Notes under the pieces: model-generated
Databases searched by the model: none
The model's input: the letters and a program-made list of their open reading frames with translations, nothing else
Told to the model about the DNA's origin: nothing
From: Candidatus Kuenenia stuttgartensis
GTDB taxonomy: Bacteria; Planctomycetota; Planctomycetia; Pirellulales; UBA1268
Direction of reading: 5' to 3'
NCBI GenBank assembly: GCA_945865325.1
Contig: CAMBFA010000014.1
Coordinates: forward strand, 1 to 38,661
Length of the DNA stretch: 38,661 nt
Part shown: in pieces, positions 1-7,723 of the stretch
Layout of the letters: every line of letters starts with the position of its first letter
How positions within the stretch are numbered: position 1 is the stretch's first letter
Made by a program: the position numbers and the translations under genes

Positions 1-210
1 AGCTGTGGATCCTGCCGGGTACTGATCGCCAAGGGAATGGAGAACTGCTCGCCGAAGGGGTTCCTCGAGGGGGCCCGGCTCGGCGTGTCGCTCGCGTACA
101 TCGGCAACGAGGAGACGATGCGGCTGGCCTGCCAGACCCGCGTCAACGGTGACATCACCGTCACCACCTGCCCGCCGACGAATCTGTTCGGTGACAATTT
201 CTTCAGTTGA
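1..210 (+). CDS. [2Fe-2S] ferredoxin domain protein, 3' end only
   Basis: The reading frame is open from the first base to a TGA at 208-210, so only the last 69 residues are present. It begins SCGSCRVLI, the second and third cysteines of the plant-type ferredoxin pattern C-x4-C-x2-C, and LACQTRV supplies the fourth cysteine. The first cysteine lies upstream of the window. The protein would hold a [2Fe-2S] cluster and carry electrons; it could be a free ferredoxin or the end of a larger protein. The next gene, a P-II protein, starts 42 bp downstream on the same strand, which suggests co-transcription. The partner enzyme cannot be told from here. Confidence 0.85.
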   Translation, partial: SCGSCRVLIAKGMENCSPKGFLEGARLGVSLAYIGNEETMRLACQTRVNGDITVTTCPPTNLFGDNFFS

Positions 211-252
211 TGGCTTTCGCGGCCCTGATCGATGGCCGGAAGGGGGGGCGCG

Positions 253-561
253 GTGAAGGAAATCATCGCCGTCGTCAAGCCGTTCCTCGCCGAGCGCGTC
301 CTCGAGGCCCTCAAACTTGCCCCACTCGAGGCCTGCACGGTCCGCGAAGTGAAGGGCTACGGCCGGCAGAAGAACTATCTCGATCGCTACGGCGACAGCG
401 AGTATTCGCTCGCCTTCCTCCCCAAAGTCGAGATCCAGATGTGGGTCGACGACGCCCGCGTCGATGAGGTCATCGAGCGCGTGCTCGAGGTGGCCCGCAC
501 CGGCCGGATGGGGGATGGAAAGGTGTTCGTGATGCCCGTCATCGACTGCCTCCCGGGCTGA
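253..561 (+). CDS. glnB: P-II family nitrogen/energy signal protein, C-terminally short
   Basis: P-II proteins are trimeric sensors that bind ATP/ADP and 2-oxoglutarate and steer ammonium transport and nitrogen metabolism through a flexible T-loop. The GTG at 253 is preferred: it follows a GGAAGGGGGG ribosome site and gives the family N-terminus MKEIIAVVKP. An in-frame ATG at 232 is the alternative. The 102-residue product has the T-loop frame GYGRQK...SEYSLAFLPKV with Tyr51 at the uridylylation position, and the signature ARTGRMGDGKVFV with Lys90. The chain stops after PVIDCLPG, about ten residues early, so the Arg101/Arg103 pair that contacts nucleotide phosphates in GlnB is absent. GlnB and GlnK subtypes cannot be separated. 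It follows a ferredoxin gene, so a redox or nitrogen role together is possible. Confidence 0.9.
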   Translation: MKEIIAVVKPFLAERVLEALKLAPLEACTVREVKGYGRQKNYLDRYGDSEYSLAFLPKVEIQMWVDDARVDEVIERVLEVARTGRMGDGKVFVMPVIDCLPG

Positions 562-575
562 ACGGTCGGGCCGGG

Positions 576-597
576 CCCCTGGAATTGTGCCCAGGGG
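576..597 (+). terminator. Hairpin after the P-II gene
   Basis: CCCCTGG at 576-582 and CCAGGGG at 591-597 form a perfect 7-bp stem with an 8-nt loop, starting 14 bp after the P-II stop codon. There is no following T tract, so it is at best a weak terminator or an RNA-stabilising structure. Confidence 0.3.
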
Positions 598-763
598 GGC
601 TTGGAGCTCCGGCGCCGGTGGCCCCTTGTCGGCCGGGGGCGGCTCTTCCCATGGACGGCCCGTTTTCGCCCCTTATCCCCCTTTCGAAGCTGGTGTAGAG
701 GCTGATCGGGCCACCGACTACACTCCGCTGGAGTTATCCCATCTTTCCCAGGCGTCAAATCCC

Positions 764-2779
764 ATGCAGCGCAATCCCGTTTCCGCCCCCGCCCGTGGCC
801 GTCGACTTGTTGCCCGGATGGGGGGGTGGCTCGTCGCCGGAGCGGCCGTGACAGCCGTCGCGGATGACGCGGCGAGCCGCCGTTTCGAGGAAATCGCTGG
901 GGATGCAGCCAGGGCCGGAGGGAGCTTCCGGCCCGTCGGAGAGGCCTCACTCGATGCCGCAGCGAGCAACCTCCGCTCGGCGCTGGTGCCGCTCGATGCC
1001 CTGTTGGGGCGGAGCAAGAGCGGTGCCGACTGGCGCAAATATCTCGATTGGCCGGCGCTCGAGGGCCAGGCCTCGTCGGGGCAAGCGGCCGACCCGAGGG
1101 TTCTCCGTGACCTCGAGAAGAAACTCGGGAGCCCCGAGATGGGGCTCGACATGCCCCAGTTCGTCCGCGTCCGCAAGGCGGTGACGAAGTATGCGGAGCT
1201 GGCTGACGCTGCCCGCGGTGACGGGGCCAAGCAATTCAGCGACCGACTCGACAAGCTCTCTTCGGCCCTCCTGACGGCGAGCGCCTCGGGCCAGGCCGAG
1301 GCGCTGGCGCCGGTGGCGCCGATCCTCGAACGGCTTGTCGAGTCGGGGCAGGCGCCGGGCGTCGTGGCCGCCATTCGCGGGGCCAACTCCCGCCCCAACA
1401 TCCACCTCGAGGTCGCCGAGGATCTCCTCGCCCCGGCCGTCAACCGCCCGGTCGATCAGGTGCAGCCGGTCGACGACGTCGTCCTCGGGACGCGAATCCG
1501 CGGCACGGGTCACACCACCGGCAATGTCCGCCTCGACTTCGTGCCATCAGGGGAGAAGGCGGTCTTCGACATCATCCTCGGGGCCACGAACATCTCCCAC
1601 ACCCGGGGAACGCAGGGGCCGGTCACGGTCAACAGCCGCGGCGTCACCGCGATCGATGCCCGGCGGCGGATCTTCCTCGATGAGTTCAATGTCGCCGCCG
1701 CGCCGGTCGAGGCCTCGGCCGACACCAACTCGACCGTCACCGGCATGGGGATCAACGCCCGCTTCGGCAAGCGGCTCATCCGCCGGATCGCCACCAAGAA
1801 GATCGCCGAGAGCAAGGCGCAGGCCGAGTCGATCGCCGAGGGGAAGGCCCGCGACCGGATCCGCCACCAGTTCGGCGAACAGACCGAGCCGGCGGTCGCC
1901 CAGATGCGCGATCAGTTCCAGCAGAAGGTGCGCGGGCCGCTCCAGGCCCGAGGGCTCTATCCCGAATCGTTCCACATGCACACCACCGACCGCCACCTGC
2001 GGATCGTGGCCCGGAAGTCACTTGCCGGCCAGTTGGCCGCGTTCTCGAGCCCGCCGGCCGCCAGCGCCGACAACATCATCACCGCGCAGATCCACGAGTC
2101 GGCGGTCAACAACATTCTCGAGGAGAAGCTCGGCGGGAAGGTCGTCACGCAGGATGACGTCACCCGAATCGCCAAGGAGCAGAATCTGAAGATGCCCGAC
2201 TCGCTCGGCAGCGATCCCGACGCCGAGCAGAAGACCTGGGCGATCACGTTCGCCAAATACCGCCCGGTGACGGTGGCCACCAGCGAGAGCCGTGTCAAGG
2301 TGACCGTCCGCGGTGACAAGTTCGTCTCCGGCGAGCGGAGCTTCCCCGGCATGGACATCGCCGCGGTTTACGCTGTAGGGCAGGGGCCAAAGGGGCCGGT
2401 CCTCGTCCGCGAGGGGAACGTGCAGATCAGTCCGCCCGGATTTAAGTCGGGCGATCGGAAGCTGACGATGGCCGAGACCTCGCTCCGCCGCATCCTCCAG
2501 AAGCGGTTCGACAAGGTCTTCAAGGATGCGATCGAGATCGAGCCGCTGCCGCTTCAGGGGGAGCTTGCGAGCATCGGCCCGCTGCCGATGAACCAACTCG
2601 AGTCGCGCAAGGACGGCTGGCTCGTGGCGGGCTGGCGGAAGGGGCCGGCCGGCGGCGGCGTCCCGACGGAGGTGGTGTTGAGCGAGCGGTTTGTCGACAG
2701 CGCCGCCGACACTGGCAAGGCGATGTTCCGCCGCGTCGCGGCCAGGGTCGCCGAGCGGATCGACACCGCGGCGGAGTGA
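764..2779 (+). CDS. Large secreted protein of unknown function
   Basis: I do not recognise a named family. The ATG at 764 is chosen because it gives an N-terminal export signal: basic residues, then the hydrophobic stretch MGGWLVAGAAVTAVA and an Ala-rich cleavage region near residue 30. The frame stays open upstream to 587, but that part is unlike protein. The product is 671 residues. Residues about 30-240 are helical and charged. Residues about 240-330 look beta-rich (GTRIRGTGHTTGNVRLDFV and an ILGATNISHTRG stretch). A helical, Gln/Arg/Lys-rich segment follows (KKIAESKAQAESIAEGKARD), and the C-terminal 250 residues mix both. It resembles planctomycete-specific exported hypothetical proteins. 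It lies alone between the P-II gene and the small island, with a 200-bp leader. Role unknown. Confidence 0.75.
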   Translation: MQRNPVSAPARGRRLVARMGGWLVAGAAVTAVADDAASRRFEEIAGDAARAGGSFRPVGEASLDAAASNLRSALVPLDALLGRSKSGADWRKYLDWPALEGQASSGQAADPRVLRDLEKKLGSPEMGLDMPQFVRVRKAVTKYAELADAARGDGAKQFSDRLDKLSSALLTASASGQAEALAPVAPILERLVESGQAPGVVAAIRGANSRPNIHLEVAEDLLAPAVNRPVDQVQPVDDVVLGTRIRGTGHTTGNVRLDFVPSGEKAVFDIILGATNISHTRGTQGPVTVNSRGVTAIDARRRIFLDEFNVAAAPVEASADTNSTVTGMGINARFGKRLIRRIATKKIAESKAQAESIAEGKARDRIRHQFGEQTEPAVAQMRDQFQQKVRGPLQARGLYPESFHMHTTDRHLRIVARKSLAGQLAAFSSPPAASADNIITAQIHESAVNNILEEKLGGKVVTQDDVTRIAKEQNLKMPDSLGSDPDAEQKTWAITFAKYRPVTVATSESRVKVTVRGDKFVSGERSFPGMDIAAVYAVGQGPKGPVLVREGNVQISPPGFKSGDRKLTMAETSLRRILQKRFDKVFKDAIEIEPLPLQGELASIGPLPMNQLESRKDGWLVAGWRKGPAGGGVPTEVVLSERFVDSAADTGKAMFRRVAARVAERIDTAAE

Positions 2780-2788
2780 GCGTGTTCG

Positions 2789-3013
2789 GTGAAAGACTCG
2801 AACACCTGCCCCAAGTGTCAATCACGTGACATCATCGTCGTCTCGATGCGAAAGACGGTGAGCACGATCATCCCCATCGCCTTCACGATGGCAGGCTGTG
2901 TCAATCTGGCCCGACACGTGTGCGGAGTGTGTGGATTCACGGAAGAGTGGATCCACGACAAGAACGACATCGACAGGCTGCGCGCCAACTTCGCCGCGAA
3001 ACCGACGCCGTGA
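2789..3013 (+). CDS. Small zinc-ribbon protein
   Basis: A 74-residue protein with a GTG start at 2789, ten bases after the preceding stop codon. It has two CxxC knuckles, CPKC near residue 7 and CGVC near residue 45, which should bind one zinc ion in a zinc-ribbon fold. Between them lies a short hydrophobic segment (TIIPIAFTMAGC). Function is unknown; such ribbons often bind nucleic acid or protein. Base use is somewhat less GC-rich than in the neighbouring large genes, matching the following toxin-antitoxin genes, so it may belong to the same acquired patch. The start codon is uncertain because the ribosome site is weak. Confidence 0.6.
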   Translation: MKDSNTCPKCQSRDIIVVSMRKTVSTIIPIAFTMAGCVNLARHVCGVCGFTEEWIHDKNDIDRLRANFAAKPTP

Positions 3014-3074
3014 GCGGGAAAGAATCGGCGCAGCGACGTCGTCCTGCCGGCGGGAGGCGGTCGACTGTACGGAC

Positions 3075-3091
3075 GTACCTGTCTTTGGTAC
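3075..3091. promoter_or_regulatory. Inverted repeat and possible promoter upstream of hicBA
   Basis: GTACC at 3075-3079 and GGTAC at 3087-3091 form a perfect inverted repeat around a 7-nt centre. The right arm overlaps TACACT (3089-3094), which matches four of six bases of a sigma-70 -10 box. No good -35 box is seen. Its position 50-70 bp before the antitoxin start suits an operator for autoregulation, but this is inferred from position only. Confidence 0.35.
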
Positions 3092-3143
3092 ACTCGAAAT
3101 GTCACCCGAGTCTTTAGGCGCCCACCATTCTCCAGGTGCACCG

Positions 3144-3359
3144 ATGACATTCACCGCCGTCTACATGGCCGTGCCCGAGGGCTACATCGGATTCGTCGAA
3201 GAGATTCCCGGCGCGAACAGTCAGGGCGAGACGCTCGACGAGGTTCGCGAGAATCTCCGCGAAGCCGTTCAACTCGTTCTGGATGCGAATCGCGAGTTGA
3301 CGGAGCAGGCCTTGGAGGGCAGGGACGTGGAACGAGAGCCCTTCGAAATGGCTTCCTGA
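3144..3359 (+). CDS. hicB: HicB-family antitoxin
   Basis: The 71-residue product has the HicB partial RNase-H-like fold: a beta-rich start (MTFTAVYMAVPEGYIGFVEE), then IPGANSQGETLDEVRENL and a helix. HicB proteins bind and mask the HicA toxin. The ATG at 3144 follows an AGGTG ribosome site, six bases away. This HicB is the short type: it ends at EPFEMAS without a C-terminal ribbon-helix-helix or HTH domain, so it may bind DNA poorly by itself. Its TGA overlaps the hicA start as TGATG, which points to translational coupling. The antitoxin-first order is one of the two common hic layouts. Confidence 0.88.
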   Translation: MTFTAVYMAVPEGYIGFVEEIPGANSQGETLDEVRENLREAVQLVLDANRELTEQALEGRDVEREPFEMAS

Positions 3360-3598
3360 TGAAGCGAGTCGATTTGATTCGTCATCTTGAAGCCTGCGGC
3401 TGCGCCTTTCTTCGCGAAGGTGGGCGGCACACCGTCTATGTGAATCGAACCGCCGGGAAAGTATCGACGATTCCGCGACATCGCGAGATCAACGACTTCA
3501 TGGCAAAGAAGATCTGCCGTGAACTGGAAATCGCCTGGCCGGGTGATCCGAAGAAACCGGGGCCGGGGGAATCGGACGACGCGACTTACACGCACTGA
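3359..3598 (+). CDS. hicA: HicA-family toxin
   Basis: HicA toxins are small double-stranded-RNA-binding-like proteins that cut or block mRNA. The 79-residue product shows the family core: a first helix (VDLIRHLEACGC), then REGGRHTVYVN with the catalytic histidine His24, and TIPRHREINDFMAKKICREL. The C-terminus adds a Pro/Gly-rich tail of about 20 residues after the usual end. It overlaps hicB by one base. All key residues of the active type seem present, so the pair is probably functional. Regulation is expected through the inverted repeat upstream of hicB. Confidence 0.88.
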   Translation: MKRVDLIRHLEACGCAFLREGGRHTVYVNRTAGKVSTIPRHREINDFMAKKICRELEIAWPGDPKKPGPGESDDATYTH

Positions 3599-3665
3599 AG
3601 CCTGTTGAGGCGGCGTTCTTCGCCCCGACGATCGCTCGCAAACTGCCATCGGACCGAGGTGAGTC

Positions 3666-4049
3666 ATGGACCTCGCTGCCGCGGAAGCCCGGCTGGGGAT
3701 CACGCTCCCGGAGCGGCATCGTCAGGCGTTGCTGAATCCGCATGATCCAGTCCACGAATGGTGTGACTTCCTGGTGCCAGGATCACCGCACAGACTATTG
3801 CGATGGGTGGAGGTGAACGAACTCCTGCACGCTGCAGATTCGCTGTCTCGCTGGCCTTCGTTCCTGGTGGCATTCGCTTCGAATGGGTGTGGTGACTATT
3901 TCGCCTACGATCTGCGCTCCGAGCCGTCCGGTGTGGTCTACGTCGATCCGGATTACACGATCGAGGAGAACCTCACCGCCGAGGACCGGTTGGTGTACGG
4001 TTCCTTCGAGGAGTGGTACGAATCACGCCGTCGCCACCGAAACTCCTGA
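3666..4049 (+). CDS. SMI1/KNR4 (SUKH) family protein
   Basis: A 127-residue protein starting at an ATG with a GAGGTG site just upstream. The N-terminus AEARLGITLPERHRQALL and the later FASNGCGDYFAYDL are typical of the SUKH superfamily, followed by a VYVDPDY strand and a C-terminal FEEWYESR helix. SUKH proteins often serve as immunity proteins against contact-dependent or polymorphic toxins, but many are stand-alone. No matching toxin gene lies in the window apart from hicA, which already has its antitoxin. It closes the small island on the plus strand, 67 bp after hicA. Confidence 0.75.
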   Translation: MDLAAAEARLGITLPERHRQALLNPHDPVHEWCDFLVPGSPHRLLRWVEVNELLHAADSLSRWPSFLVAFASNGCGDYFAYDLRSEPSGVVYVDPDYTIEENLTAEDRLVYGSFEEWYESRRRHRNS

Positions 4050-4180
4050 AAGACTGCCGGCCGGGGACATTGGGAGTGCCCCCTCCGGACTGTCGAAGAC
4101 GGCGCATTGGGCGGGGGCCGATGATCGCGACGTTCACTGGGGCCTGACGCGCGAACCGCGCCGCCTTGCCTCGACGTCGG

Positions 4181-5905
4181 TCACCGCACCGGCTTGGGGT
4201 CGTCGATTGGTGCTGGCACAACCTTCTCGTAGGGCCGCAGCCAGATCGAGCGGAATTGGAGTGGGTTGCCGTGGTCCTGGAGCGACAGCGGGAGGGCGTC
4301 GGCGTGCTGCTCATAACGCGGCGGATCGGCCCAGCTCGTCGTGCCGAGGATCATCGTGTCGGCGTGGATCGCCACGCCGTTGTGGAGCACGCTCACGCGG
4401 CCGGGCTTCTCGAGTGACCCGTCGGCGGCGAAGCGGGGTCGGGTAAAGAAGATGTCGTAGGTCTGCCATTCTCCGGGAGCACGGCAGGCGTTCACCGCTG
4501 GCGGCTGCTGCTTGTAGAGCGAGCCGCACTGGCCGTCGGGATAGGTGAGGGGGCCGTCGGTGCCGTCCTCAAAGGAATCGAGGATCTGGATCTCGTACTT
4601 CCCCATGAAGTAGACCCCCGAATTGCCACGCCCCTGCCCGGCCCCGGCGGCCGGCTGCGGCGTCCGAAACTCGACGTGCACCTGGCAATCACCGAAATCA
4701 TCCTTTGTGGTGATCGTGGCGCCGCCGACGGTGGCAATCCCGTCGGTCACAGCCCACTTCTCGCCGCCGTGCCAGGCGTCGAGGTTCTTGCCGCCGAAGA
4801 GGACGATCGCATCGGCGGGAACCGGCGCCGGCTGCTCCGGGGCGGGGCCCGGATTCACCACCCGCGGCCGCGGCCAGGAAATCGCCGACTTCCACTCGCT
4901 GCTGGGGAACTTCTTTCCAAGGAGGTAATCGTGGCGGGAGCGGAGGGATTCGGTGATCCGCCGGGCTTTGGCCTCGGCGGCGCCGATCGACAGGCCAGGG
5001 GCGATGCCGGGGCGGAGATGGCCGGCGGCGGAGAGGTAGGCGTCGCGGAGGAGCGTCATCCGCTCGTGGCACTCCGGGAGGAAGTTCGCAAACCATTCCG
5101 GCTTCTCTTCAGCAGCCGTCTTCGCATCGCCCAAAGCCGCGAGCACGCCGCGGCAGATCGCCCACTGGCCGGCGTCGTCGGGATGGACCGCGTCGGGGAT
5201 GAAGGTGTAGGCCGGATCGGCCGCACGCTTGGCGTCGAGGAGGGCCTTCATCGGCGTGTGGGTGTCGATCACCGTCCAGCCATCGGCCCGCTTCGAGAGA
5301 AGCCAGGTCGAGTATTCCTGGAGCACCCCCTCGTAGTCGGCGTCGCCGGCGGGGTGATTCGTGCCGGGGCGGCCGTCGTAGACCGGCGGCGTGAGATGGA
5401 TGATTTTCGCGCCTGTCTTCTCCACCTCCTCGTGGAGCTTTTGCACCCCGGCCTTGTAGGCGGCGAAACGGGTTCCGTCGAGCGGCAGATAGATGCCGCA
5501 GTTCATCCCGTAGCAGGCGATGACGAGATCGGGCTTCACAACCGAGAGGACGCGCGCCAGGCGCTCATGAACATCGGGGCGGGGGAATTGGCCACCGGCA
5601 TGACCCTCCTCGGAGAGCCCCGAGCAGGTCTCGCTCGGGAGCCCGACGGCGATCACGTCGCCCGTCAGCCCCTTGGCCTCCATCCAAGCCGAAAGCGCCG
5701 AGACCCAACGGCCGTCGTAGGTGATGCTGTCGCCGAGGATGCAGACCCGCTTCGCTGCCGCGAGCATTTCGAGCGGGCCGGCCGCAGCCTCCGCTGCTGG
5801 CTCGGCGCCCCGGGCCACCGCGACCGGGGCGATACCGGGAAGGGCCAAGGCAAGAAGCAACGCGGCAACCGGGGCGCGGGAGCCCCCACGGATCGAAGCA
5901 AACAT
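4181..5905 (-). CDS. Secreted SGNH hydrolase with C-terminal DUF1080 (3-keto-disaccharide hydrolase-like) domain
   Basis: The 574-residue product starts at ATG 5905, preceded by a GGGGGGATT ribosome site. It has a signal peptide (ALLLALALPGIAPVAVARGAE). Residues about 50-255 form an SGNH esterase: GDSITYDG with nucleophile Ser60, GMNCGIY as block III, and DAVHPDD with Asp238 and His241. A linker with Pro/Ala repeats follows near residue 350-365. Residues about 366-574 are a DUF1080 domain, a concanavalin-like fold seen in 3-keto-glycoside hydrolases, with LFGGKNLDAWHG and NSGVYFMGKYEIQILDSF. The pair suggests de-acylation plus binding or cleavage of a glycan outside the cytoplasm. It is the last gene of the minus-strand secreted cluster, 121 bp after the PQQ gene. 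Confidence 0.88.
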   Translation of the reverse strand: MFASIRGGSRAPVAALLLALALPGIAPVAVARGAEPAAEAAAGPLEMLAAAKRVCILGDSITYDGRWVSALSAWMEAKGLTGDVIAVGLPSETCSGLSEEGHAGGQFPRPDVHERLARVLSVVKPDLVIACYGMNCGIYLPLDGTRFAAYKAGVQKLHEEVEKTGAKIIHLTPPVYDGRPGTNHPAGDADYEGVLQEYSTWLLSKRADGWTVIDTHTPMKALLDAKRAADPAYTFIPDAVHPDDAGQWAICRGVLAALGDAKTAAEEKPEWFANFLPECHERMTLLRDAYLSAAGHLRPGIAPGLSIGAAEAKARRITESLRSRHDYLLGKKFPSSEWKSAISWPRPRVVNPGPAPEQPAPVPADAIVLFGGKNLDAWHGGEKWAVTDGIATVGGATITTKDDFGDCQVHVEFRTPQPAAGAGQGRGNSGVYFMGKYEIQILDSFEDGTDGPLTYPDGQCGSLYKQQPPAVNACRAPGEWQTYDIFFTRPRFAADGSLEKPGRVSVLHNGVAIHADTMILGTTSWADPPRYEQHADALPLSLQDHGNPLQFRSIWLRPYEKVVPAPIDDPKPVR

Positions 5906-5974
5906 AGAATCCCCCCCGGAAAAAGACCGCTTCCCACAGGTGGCAAGCGGCGGATGACGTAGCAATTCCCCGCC

Positions 5975-6005
5975 GGCCCTGCCGCACCGGACGGGCGGCA
6001 GGGCC
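5975..6005 (-). terminator. GC-rich hairpin between the PQQ propeller and SGNH genes
   Basis: GGCCCTGCCGC at 5975-5985 and GCGGCAGGGCC at 5995-6005 are exact reverse complements, giving an 11-bp stem with a 9-nt loop. It lies 22 bp downstream of the propeller stop codon. No T tract follows, so it may weaken read-through or protect the upstream message rather than end it fully. Confidence 0.4.
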
Positions 6006-6026
6006 TGAGGGGCTTGGACCGTTCGA

Positions 6027-7721
6027 CTATTTCGCCTCGGGCGTCGCCCCTTCGCGGATCGCGAACAGGTGGCCCTTGTTGGCGATGTAGAGCGTGCCGC
6101 CGGCGACGATCGGCGTCGAGTAGACGCTGTTGCCCATGTTGACCTCGGCGAGGAGATTCTTCTCCGGCGAGAGCTCGAAGATGGAGATGTCGCCATCTTC
6201 GTCGCCAACGTAGATCTTGCCGTCGGCGATCATCGGCGAGCCCCAGCTCGCCGCCAGCATGTCGTGCGTCCAGTGTGGCTTGCCGGTTTTCACGTCGACG
6301 CAGTGAACGAGCCCGCTGAAGTCGGGGATCACGAGCAGGCCGTCCTTGATGGCGACGGTGCCGCAGGTGCGGTGCATCGTCTCGTCGAAGTCGAGCTTGC
6401 CGTTGCCGTTGGCGTCGAAGCCGGGGTAGTGCCAGACCGCGGCCGAGTTGGGATTCGGCCGGGCCACCTCTCCCTGCTCCTTGATGATCGCCTGATTGCG
6501 GCGGTGGGGGAGGGGCTTGGAGGGATCGGCGACGTTGACGGCGAGCTCTGGGCTCGTGTCGCCGCGCTTCGTCGGGTCGATGCACCACAGGTGGCCGACC
6601 CCCTCACCGTGCTCCGGATCCTCGCCGACGGCCACGTAAACCAGCCCATCATGGATGACCGGCGTGCCGATGACATGGTTGCGATCGGCCCGGCCGCCGA
6701 GGACGTACTTCGATTCCTTCGGATTGGCATCGAACTGCCAGAGGAGCTTCGCCTTGCCGTTGTCACCGCGGGCGTCGAAGCCATACACCCAGCCATCGCC
6801 ACCGCCGAAGATCACCTGCGGGACGTCGTCGATGACGGCGTAGGACGGGCTCGACCACTGGCCGTGGAGGACGTTGGCCCCCGGCGACCCGTCGGCCCAC
6901 AGCACCTTGCCATCACGCTTGTCGACGCACAGGAAGCTCGGGGCGGCGGCGTTGGGGAGATTGAGGTGCCCCTCGTCGACGCCGTTGCTCGTATTGACGA
7001 AGAGGAGATCGCCGACGGCAGTGACGCTGCAGGAACACATGTTGTGCTGCGAGACACCGAGCTCCTTCATCATGTCGAGGACCCAGACAGTGTCCGATTC
7101 ATCGGAGCCCTGGACCTTCTCGCCGGTGAAGGGGCCGTCGTTCTCGCCGTCGCGGAAGCCCTCCGTGTCGAGGCATTTCACCTCGCCGCGGCTGGTGACG
7201 TACCAGAGGCGATCCCCCTCGACGTACGGCGAGCAGCAAATCCCCTGGAGCGGCCAGTCGTGGACGCGGCCGGTAGGGAGCTTCTCACTCGAATCCTGCC
7301 AGAGGAAGCTGCCGTCGTTGGTGTCGAAGGCAAGGAGACAGCCGAGATCGACGCTCGATGGATAGCGCCCGATCCAGCCCTTGCCGTTGTTGGTGCCGAC
7401 GTAGGCCTTCCCTCCGGCGACGACCGGATTGCCGTAGCTCTGGCTGCCGAGCTGGGCCACCCAGGCAATGTTCCGGCTTGTCTCCGGCTTCCAGGCGCCC
7501 GTTTCCGCATCGAACTGGCCCGGATCCCAGTCGATGGGCAGAGGCCCAGATTCGGGCGTGTTGTTGCGCGAGGCGGATCCGCCCCATTGATTCCAGTTGC
7601 CATCATCAGCCAACGCAGGCGCGACGGCGAGCACGCCCGCCACGGCGAGCGAGCGAGCCACGGCGAGCGAGCCACGGGACTGGAGAACACTTCGGGGTGA
7701 AAGACGGGGTCGGGACATCAT
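6027..7721 (-). CDS. Secreted PQQ-like beta-propeller protein with an EF-hand loop
   Basis: The 564-residue protein begins MMSRPRLSP and has a long Ala/Val/Leu signal peptide ending near ALADDG. The rest is a series of PQQ/YVTN-type blades: repeated units of the form NPVVAGGKAYVGT, SPYVEGDRLWYVTSRGEV, TPVIHDGLVYVAVGED and TPIVAGGTLYIANKGHLF. Residues 436-447 (DANGNGKLDFDE) match a canonical calcium-binding EF-hand loop inserted between blades. A vicinal Cys162-Cys163 pair and Cys229/Cys231 are present. A PQQ cofactor cannot be assumed; many such proteins are scaffolds. Its start lies two bases after the TAG of the upstream propeller gene, so translation is probably coupled. Confidence 0.88.
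   Translation of the reverse strand: MMSRPRLSPRSVLQSRGSLAVARSLAVAGVLAVAPALADDGNWNQWGGSASRNNTPESGPLPIDWDPGQFDAETGAWKPETSRNIAWVAQLGSQSYGNPVVAGGKAYVGTNNGKGWIGRYPSSVDLGCLLAFDTNDGSFLWQDSSEKLPTGRVHDWPLQGICCSPYVEGDRLWYVTSRGEVKCLDTEGFRDGENDGPFTGEKVQGSDESDTVWVLDMMKELGVSQHNMCSCSVTAVGDLLFVNTSNGVDEGHLNLPNAAAPSFLCVDKRDGKVLWADGSPGANVLHGQWSSPSYAVIDDVPQVIFGGGDGWVYGFDARGDNGKAKLLWQFDANPKESKYVLGGRADRNHVIGTPVIHDGLVYVAVGEDPEHGEGVGHLWCIDPTKRGDTSPELAVNVADPSKPLPHRRNQAIIKEQGEVARPNPNSAAVWHYPGFDANGNGKLDFDETMHRTCGTVAIKDGLLVIPDFSGLVHCVDVKTGKPHWTHDMLAASWGSPMIADGKIYVGDEDGDISIFELSPEKNLLAEVNMGNSVYSTPIVAGGTLYIANKGHLFAIREGATPEAK
7622..7675. repeat. Degenerate 18-bp repeats inside the signal peptide
   Basis: CCACGGCGAGCGAG occurs at 7640-7653 and 7658-7671, an 18-bp period, with a weaker copy before it. 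It encodes the repeated SLAVAR/SLAVAG hydrophobic core of the signal peptide on the minus strand. It could vary in copy number by slippage without breaking the frame. Confidence 0.5.
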
Positions 7722-7723
7722 GG

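Noticed and set aside
587-763. N-terminal extension of the large secreted protein
   Set aside because: The codons are in frame but Gly/Ser/Pro-rich noise, and the export signal begins at the ATG at 764.
4676-5962. 428-codon open frame on the plus strand
   Set aside because: It is antisense to the SGNH-DUF1080 gene, which has clear motifs. The translated product is Arg/Gly-rich noise typical of high-GC antisense frames.
6069-7700. 543-codon open frame on the plus strand
   Set aside because: Antisense to the PQQ propeller gene; it has no recognisable domain.
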